Source: Bog-756 sp963839925
GTDB taxonomy: Bacteria > Actinomycetota > Acidimicrobiia > Acidimicrobiales > RAAP-2
Assembly (NCBI GenBank): GCA_963839925.1
Contig: CAWIWV010000001.1
Location: forward strand, 1,116,001 to 1,180,000
Direction: 5' to 3'
Length of the DNA: 64,000 nt
The notes beneath the pieces were generated by a model, which saw nothing but the letters and a program-made list of their open reading frames with translations, searched no databases and had not been told where the DNA came from. Below, one piece after another: positions 60,062 to 64,000 of the stretch (positions within the stretch are counted from its first letter, which is position 1; every line of letters begins with the position of its first letter). The translations under genes and the position numbers were made by a program.

Positions 60062-61207
60062 ATGCGGCTCTACGACACCGCGCGCCGCGAAGTGGTGCCG
60101 TTGGAGGTCGGTCCGGTCGTCACCATGTACTCGTGTGGGATCACCCCGTACGACTCGGCGCACATCGGCCACGCCATGGTGTACCTCACGTTCGACATCC
60201 TCCAACGTCGGCTGCGAGACCTCGGACACGAGACCCGATGCGTTCGCAACATCACCGATGTCGACGACGACATCCTTCGCAAGGCACGGGAAATGGGGGT
60301 CCACTTCCTCGACTTGGCTGCCGAGGAGATCCGTCGCTTCGATACGGACATGGCGGCACTCGGATTGATCCCTTCGTGGTCGGAACCGAGAGCCACCTCG
60401 GCCATCCCCGACATTCTCACGCTGGTCGGCGCGGTGCTCGACTCGGGGCGGGCCTATCAAGCCGGCGGTGCGGTCTACTTCGACGTCACGACCTTTCCGA
60501 CGTTCGGCTCGATCAGCCACTTCGACAAGGCCGCCATGTTGGCGCTCGCAGCAGAACACGGCGGGAACCCCGACGACCCCAACAAACGTCACCCCCTCGA
60601 TTTCGTGCTGTGGCAGCCCTCCCTGGCCGACGAGCCGTCGTGGGAGTCTCGCTGGGGACCGGGTCGGCCCGGCTGGCACATCGAGTGTTCGGCGCTGGCG
60701 CTGCGGGAGCTCGGCGAGACCATCGACGTGCACGGGGGAGGTCGCGACCTGGTCTTCCCCCACCACGAATGTGAGACCGCGCAGTCGGAGTCGGTGACCG
60801 GCCGCCCGTTCGTGCGCCAGTGGCTCCACGTCGGGTTGGTCGGGCTCGGCGGGACCAAGATGTCGAAGTCCTTGGGCAACCTGGTCTTCGTCGGCGACCT
60901 GTTGAAGGAGTGGGAGCCGGACGTCGTCCGGCTCGCGCTACTCGACCACCACTATCGGCCGGACTGGGAGTGGACGGACGACGACATGGGCAAGGCCGCT
61001 CGCCGTCTCGAGCTGTGGCGGGAGTCCTCGGCCGGTGATGGCGACGACACGATCGTGGATGTCGACGAGGACACCGGCCTTCGACTCGTCCGTTCGCATC
61101 TCGATGACGATCTGGACGCCCCGGGCGCGCTGCGCGCGCTCGACGCCGAAGCGAAGGTGGGCCGTCCGGTCTTCCATGGGGCCTCACTGCTGGGGGTTAC
61201 CCTGTAG
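60062..61207 (+). CDS. mshC: Mycothiol ligase MshC (cysteine:GlcN-Ins ligase)
   Basis: 381 residues from ATG 60062; GTG 60032 or 60047 would add a few residues. Class I cysteinyl-tRNA-synthetase-like: SCGITPYDSAHIGHAMVYLTFD, where the GITPYD form of the first motif distinguishes MshC from CysS (usually GPTVYD). HIGH motif at residues 34-37, zinc site and cysteine pocket in GWHIECSALAL and HHECE, and KMSKSLGNLVFV. No C-terminal tRNA-binding domain, consistent with MshC. Joins cysteine to glucosaminyl-inositol in mycothiol synthesis. Three bases precede thrS. Confidence 0.88.
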   Translation: MRLYDTARREVVPLEVGPVVTMYSCGITPYDSAHIGHAMVYLTFDILQRRLRDLGHETRCVRNITDVDDDILRKAREMGVHFLDLAAEEIRRFDTDMAALGLIPSWSEPRATSAIPDILTLVGAVLDSGRAYQAGGAVYFDVTTFPTFGSISHFDKAAMLALAAEHGGNPDDPNKRHPLDFVLWQPSLADEPSWESRWGPGRPGWHIECSALALRELGETIDVHGGGRDLVFPHHECETAQSESVTGRPFVRQWLHVGLVGLGGTKMSKSLGNLVFVGDLLKEWEPDVVRLALLDHHYRPDWEWTDDDMGKAARRLELWRESSAGDGDDTIVDVDEDTGLRLVRSHLDDDLDAPGALRALDAEAKVGRPVFHGASLLGVTL

Positions 61208-61210
61208 CCC

Positions 61211-63214
61211 ATGGCAACCGTCACCGTCCGACTTCCCGACGGTTCGACGCGTGACCTCGAGGCGGGTACGACCGCCCTGCAACTTGCCGAGGCGATCGGT
61301 CGCCGGCTGGCAAAGGCGGCGGTCGCAGCCTCGTTCGACGGTGTCGAGGTCGACCTCTCCACTCCGTTGCGCGACGGATTGCTCGTTGCCATCATCACCG
61401 CCGACACCGACGACGGTCGAGCGGTCCTGCGTCACTCGACCGCCCACGTCCTTGCCCAGGCCGTCCTGCGACTCTGGCCCGGGGCCCACTACGCGATCGG
61501 CCCCGTGATCGAGGACGGCTTCTATTACGACTTCGAGCTGCCCGGCGGCGCGCACTTCAGCGACGACGATCTCGAGCGCATCGGAGCCACCATGCGCGAG
61601 ATCATCGCCGAGGACCAGCCGTACCTCCGCCACGAGCACACCATCGACGAAGGGCTCGCCATCTTCAAGGGGCAGCCGTTCAAGCGCGAGATCATCGAGG
61701 CGGTGGCCGCCGGAGCGGACGAGGTGGATGCGGCGGCCGACGACACCGCCGGCGCAGGCGGTGCCGACGTGACCGTTTCCACCTACTGGAACTCCCCGGA
61801 GTTCACCGACCTCTGCCGTGGTCCTCACGTTCCGTCCACCTCGCGGCTCGGGCATTTCGCACTGATGCGGGTTGCGGGCGCCTACTGGCGCGGGGACGAG
61901 AAGCGACAACAGCTCCAGCGCATCTACGGCACCGCATGGGAGTCGGAGAGCGCCCTCGAAGAGCACCTCCACCGGCTCGAGGAGGCGGAGCGCCGCGACC
62001 ACCGAAAGCTCGGTGCGGAGCTGGACCTGTTCTCGTTTCCCGAAGAGATCGGCCCGGGCCTGGCCGTCTTCCATCCGAAGGGCGGCATCGTCCGTCGCCT
62101 GATGGAGGACTACTCGTACCAGCGCCACCTGGCCGCCGGCTACGAGTTCGTGACCACCCCGCACATCACCAAGGCCGACCTGTTCGAGACCTCCGGCCAT
62201 CTCGAGTGGTTCGCCGACGGGATGTACCCGCCGATGGAGCTCGACGACGGCCAGAGCTACTACCTGAAGCCGATGAACTGTCCGTTCCACGTGATGATCT
62301 TCAAGAGCCGGCAGCGTTCGTATCGCGAGCTTCCGCTCCGGTTCTTCGAGTTCGGAACCGTGTATCGCTACGAGAAGTCGGGGGTCGTCCACGGACTGAC
62401 CCGGGTGCGCGGCATGACCCAGGACGACGCGCATCTCTTCTGCACCCGTGAGCAGATGGCCGGTGAGCTGCACACGACCCTCAACTTCGTCCTCTCGTTG
62501 CTTCGCGACTTCGGCCTGCAGGAGTTCTACCTCGAGCTGTCCACCCGGCCGGAGGGCAAGGCGGTGGGAACCCTGGAGGAGTGGGCGGAAGCCACCGAGG
62601 TGCTTCGTTCCACTGCGCTGGCCATGGGTCTCGAGCTGAAGATGGACGAAGGAGGGGGCGCGTTCTACGGCCCGAAGATCTCGGTGCAGGCGCGCGACGC
62701 CATCGGGCGGACCCACCAGATGTCAACCATCCAGCTCGACTTCCAGACCCCTCAGCGGTTCGGGATCGAGTACATCGGCGCGGACAACGGCCGCCATCGA
62801 CCGATCATGATCCACCGGGCGCTGTTCGGAACGGTCGAGCGCTTCTTCGCCATCCTGGTCGAGCACTATGCGGGCGCCCTGCCCACCTGGATGTCGCCGG
62901 AGCAGGTCCGGGTGCTCGGTGTGCGTGACGATCACGAGGAGTACGCGCACAAGGTGGCCGAGCGGCTGCGGGCGATCGGGGCGAGGGTGAGCGTCGATCC
63001 GGCGGACGAGAAGCTGGGCGCGCGCATCCGGAAGGCGAAGCTGCTCAAGATTCCCTACGTGCTGGTGGTCGGCGACGACGACGTCGCGGCCGGCACCGTC
63101 GGGGTCAACCGCCGAGGGAGCGAACGTCCCGATCGGGGGGTGGAGCTCACCGACTTCACCGCGATGCTCGAAGCGGAGATCGCCGAGCGACGTCTGCCCG
63201 AAACCACTCCGTGA
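61211..63214 (+). CDS. thrS: Threonyl-tRNA synthetase
   Basis: 667 residues from ATG 61211. TGS domain (1-~62), editing domain with HSTAH (75-79) and Cys202/His206 in LCRGPH, class II catalytic core with the zinc Cys357 in NCPFH, motif 2 near FRTVYRYE-like FGTVYRYEKSG, and HRALFGTVERF, then an anticodon-binding domain. An Ala/Asp-rich insertion at about residues 165-186 in the editing domain is longer than usual. Followed with a 4-bp overlap by the HIT gene. Confidence 0.96.
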   Translation: MATVTVRLPDGSTRDLEAGTTALQLAEAIGRRLAKAAVAASFDGVEVDLSTPLRDGLLVAIITADTDDGRAVLRHSTAHVLAQAVLRLWPGAHYAIGPVIEDGFYYDFELPGGAHFSDDDLERIGATMREIIAEDQPYLRHEHTIDEGLAIFKGQPFKREIIEAVAAGADEVDAAADDTAGAGGADVTVSTYWNSPEFTDLCRGPHVPSTSRLGHFALMRVAGAYWRGDEKRQQLQRIYGTAWESESALEEHLHRLEEAERRDHRKLGAELDLFSFPEEIGPGLAVFHPKGGIVRRLMEDYSYQRHLAAGYEFVTTPHITKADLFETSGHLEWFADGMYPPMELDDGQSYYLKPMNCPFHVMIFKSRQRSYRELPLRFFEFGTVYRYEKSGVVHGLTRVRGMTQDDAHLFCTREQMAGELHTTLNFVLSLLRDFGLQEFYLELSTRPEGKAVGTLEEWAEATEVLRSTALAMGLELKMDEGGGAFYGPKISVQARDAIGRTHQMSTIQLDFQTPQRFGIEYIGADNGRHRPIMIHRALFGTVERFFAILVEHYAGALPTWMSPEQVRVLGVRDDHEEYAHKVAERLRAIGARVSVDPADEKLGARIRKAKLLKIPYVLVVGDDDVAAGTVGVNRRGSERPDRGVELTDFTAMLEAEIAERRLPETTP

Positions 63215-63765
63215 GCCTCGAGCACCTCTGGGCGGGGTGGCGGAGCGAGTACGTCACCTCGGTCGGATCGACCGACGAGCAGCAGGCGACCGACGAGGAT
63301 CCGGGTCGCGCCGACGTCGACCCCGGCGACGACCCGGCACGATGCGTCTTCTGCCGGATCGAGGCGAGCGGGCCACCGTCCGAGGAGAACGGGGTCCTCT
63401 GGCGGGGCGAGCTGAGCTTCGCCGTGCTCAACGCCTACCCCTACGCGTCCGGCCACCTGATGGTGATGCCCAACCGTCACGTCGGTTCGATCGGTGACAT
63501 CGACGAGCAGGAGTCCGCCGAGATGTGGGCGGGTCTGAGGCAGGGGGTCGCCGCGCTCGAGGCGGCGTACCGTCCCGACGGCATCAACCTGGGAGCCAAC
63601 CTGGGTCGAGCGGCGGGAGCCGGCATCCCGCGGCACCTCCACCTCCACGCGGTGCCCCGTTGGGTCGGCGACACCAATTTCATGACCGCGTTGGCCGGGG
63701 TGCGGGTCCTGCCCGAGACGCTCGCCGACAGCTGGATTCGCCTTCATCGTGCCTGGCCCAAGTGA
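63211..63765 (+). CDS. HIT-family nucleotide hydrolase/phosphorylase
   Basis: 184 residues from GTG 63211, overlapping the thrS stop. CVFCRIE at the start of the domain, NAYPYASGHLMVMPNRHV, and the histidine triad HLHLHAVPRW. Corresponds in position and form to the mycobacterial Ap4A phosphorylase-like protein encoded between thrS and pgsA. Acts on dinucleoside polyphosphates or nucleotide monophosphate derivatives. Confidence 0.92.
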   Translation: MSLEHLWAGWRSEYVTSVGSTDEQQATDEDPGRADVDPGDDPARCVFCRIEASGPPSEENGVLWRGELSFAVLNAYPYASGHLMVMPNRHVGSIGDIDEQESAEMWAGLRQGVAALEAAYRPDGINLGANLGRAAGAGIPRHLHLHAVPRWVGDTNFMTALAGVRVLPETLADSWIRLHRAWPK

Positions 63766-63832
63766 TGTTTCGAAGAATGCTCACTCTTGCAAGCGGGTGG
63801 TAGAGTCTGGCCGAACGTAGTGGAGGAGTTCC

Positions 63833-64000
63833 ATGTTCGATGGGCGATGGCGTGGCGCGGTTGACCGGAAGACCGGTCCCGTGGGCCGGGCCCTGCACCG
63901 CTATGGGGTCAGTGCCGACCTGCTCACCGCGACCGGGCTGATCTCGGCGACGGCGACCGCGGTGGCCGTAGGCACCGGGCACCTCCATCTGGCGGTCGCC
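63833..64000 (+). CDS. pgsA: CDP-alcohol phosphatidyltransferase (probable phosphatidylinositol phosphate synthase), 5' part
   Basis: First 56 residues only; the gene runs off the right edge. ATG 63833 follows GGAGGAG (63822-63828). N-terminus MFDGRWRGAVDRKTGPVGRALHRYGVSADLLTATGLISATATAVAV fits the amphipathic start and first membrane segment of PgsA1-type enzymes; the D-x2-D-G-x2-A-R motif would lie beyond the edge. The assignment rests largely on the thrS-HIT-pgsA order known in actinobacteria. Confidence 0.75.
   Translation, partial: MFDGRWRGAVDRKTGPVGRALHRYGVSADLLTATGLISATATAVAVGTGHLHLAVA

Noticed and set aside
60062..61207. Cysteinyl-tRNA synthetase (cysS)
   Set aside because: The first motif reads GITPYD and the C-terminal tRNA-binding domain is absent, both pointing to MshC.

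Overview
This is a high-GC actinobacterial chromosome segment. Several gene markers point to an Acidimicrobiia-like or related actinobacterium (inference). They are mycothiol synthesis (MshC), F420 metabolism (NpdG and an LLM-class oxidoreductase), the MurT/GatD peptidoglycan amidation pair, an InhA-like enoyl-ACP reductase, and a thrS-HIT-pgsA order like that of mycobacteria. Many start codons are GTG, and 4-bp stop/start overlaps are common.

Layout. 1-11 kb: envelope sugar-transfer cluster of large multipass proteins, with three YfhO-like paralogues, a tandem GT87 pair and one more large membrane protein. 11-20 kb: DUF2254 protein, peroxiredoxin, a damaged phospholipase D lipoprotein, nitroreductase, LLM oxidoreductase, MFS exporter, enoyl-CoA hydratase, YqgE and a GNAT enzyme. 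20-24.5 kb: a LysR regulator diverges from a coupled HAD-acyltransferase/MurT/GatD operon. 24.5-31.6 kb: a TetR gene faces a four-gene operon (fatty acyl-CoA reductase/HAD fusion, zinc alcohol dehydrogenase, LarA-like protein, acyltransferase) across a 23-bp gap that holds a perfect palindrome. 32-34 kb: amidase and tRNA-Val(CAC).

33.9-38.3 kb is a compact integrated element. It is bounded by an 81-bp duplication of the tRNA-Val 3' end and carries a tyrosine integrase, paired arm-like repeats at equal distances from both att cores, a secreted protein, a lipoprotein and a toxin/antitoxin-like pair. 38.5-53 kb is accessory in character: secreted proteins (one behind a triple 19-bp repeat), a phosphate-symporter-like MFS opposite PhoU with a PHO-box-like repeat between them, a lipase, an ECF sigma factor coupled to a membrane-anchored propeller-like protein, and assorted hydrolases. 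53.7-59.3 kb is a leftward operon of FabI, an NTF2-like protein, a flavin monooxygenase/acyl-CoA dehydrogenase homologue, a nitronate-monooxygenase-like protein, an MFS transporter and two small membrane proteins. 59.4-64 kb is conserved core: npdG, mshC, thrS, HIT, pgsA.

Four genes are broken by indels: phospholipase D, the reductase/HAD fusion, aquaporin and the acyl-CoA dehydrogenase homologue. At least two of the breaks fall in short C or CG tracts. Real decay, slippage and assembly error cannot be separated from the sequence alone.
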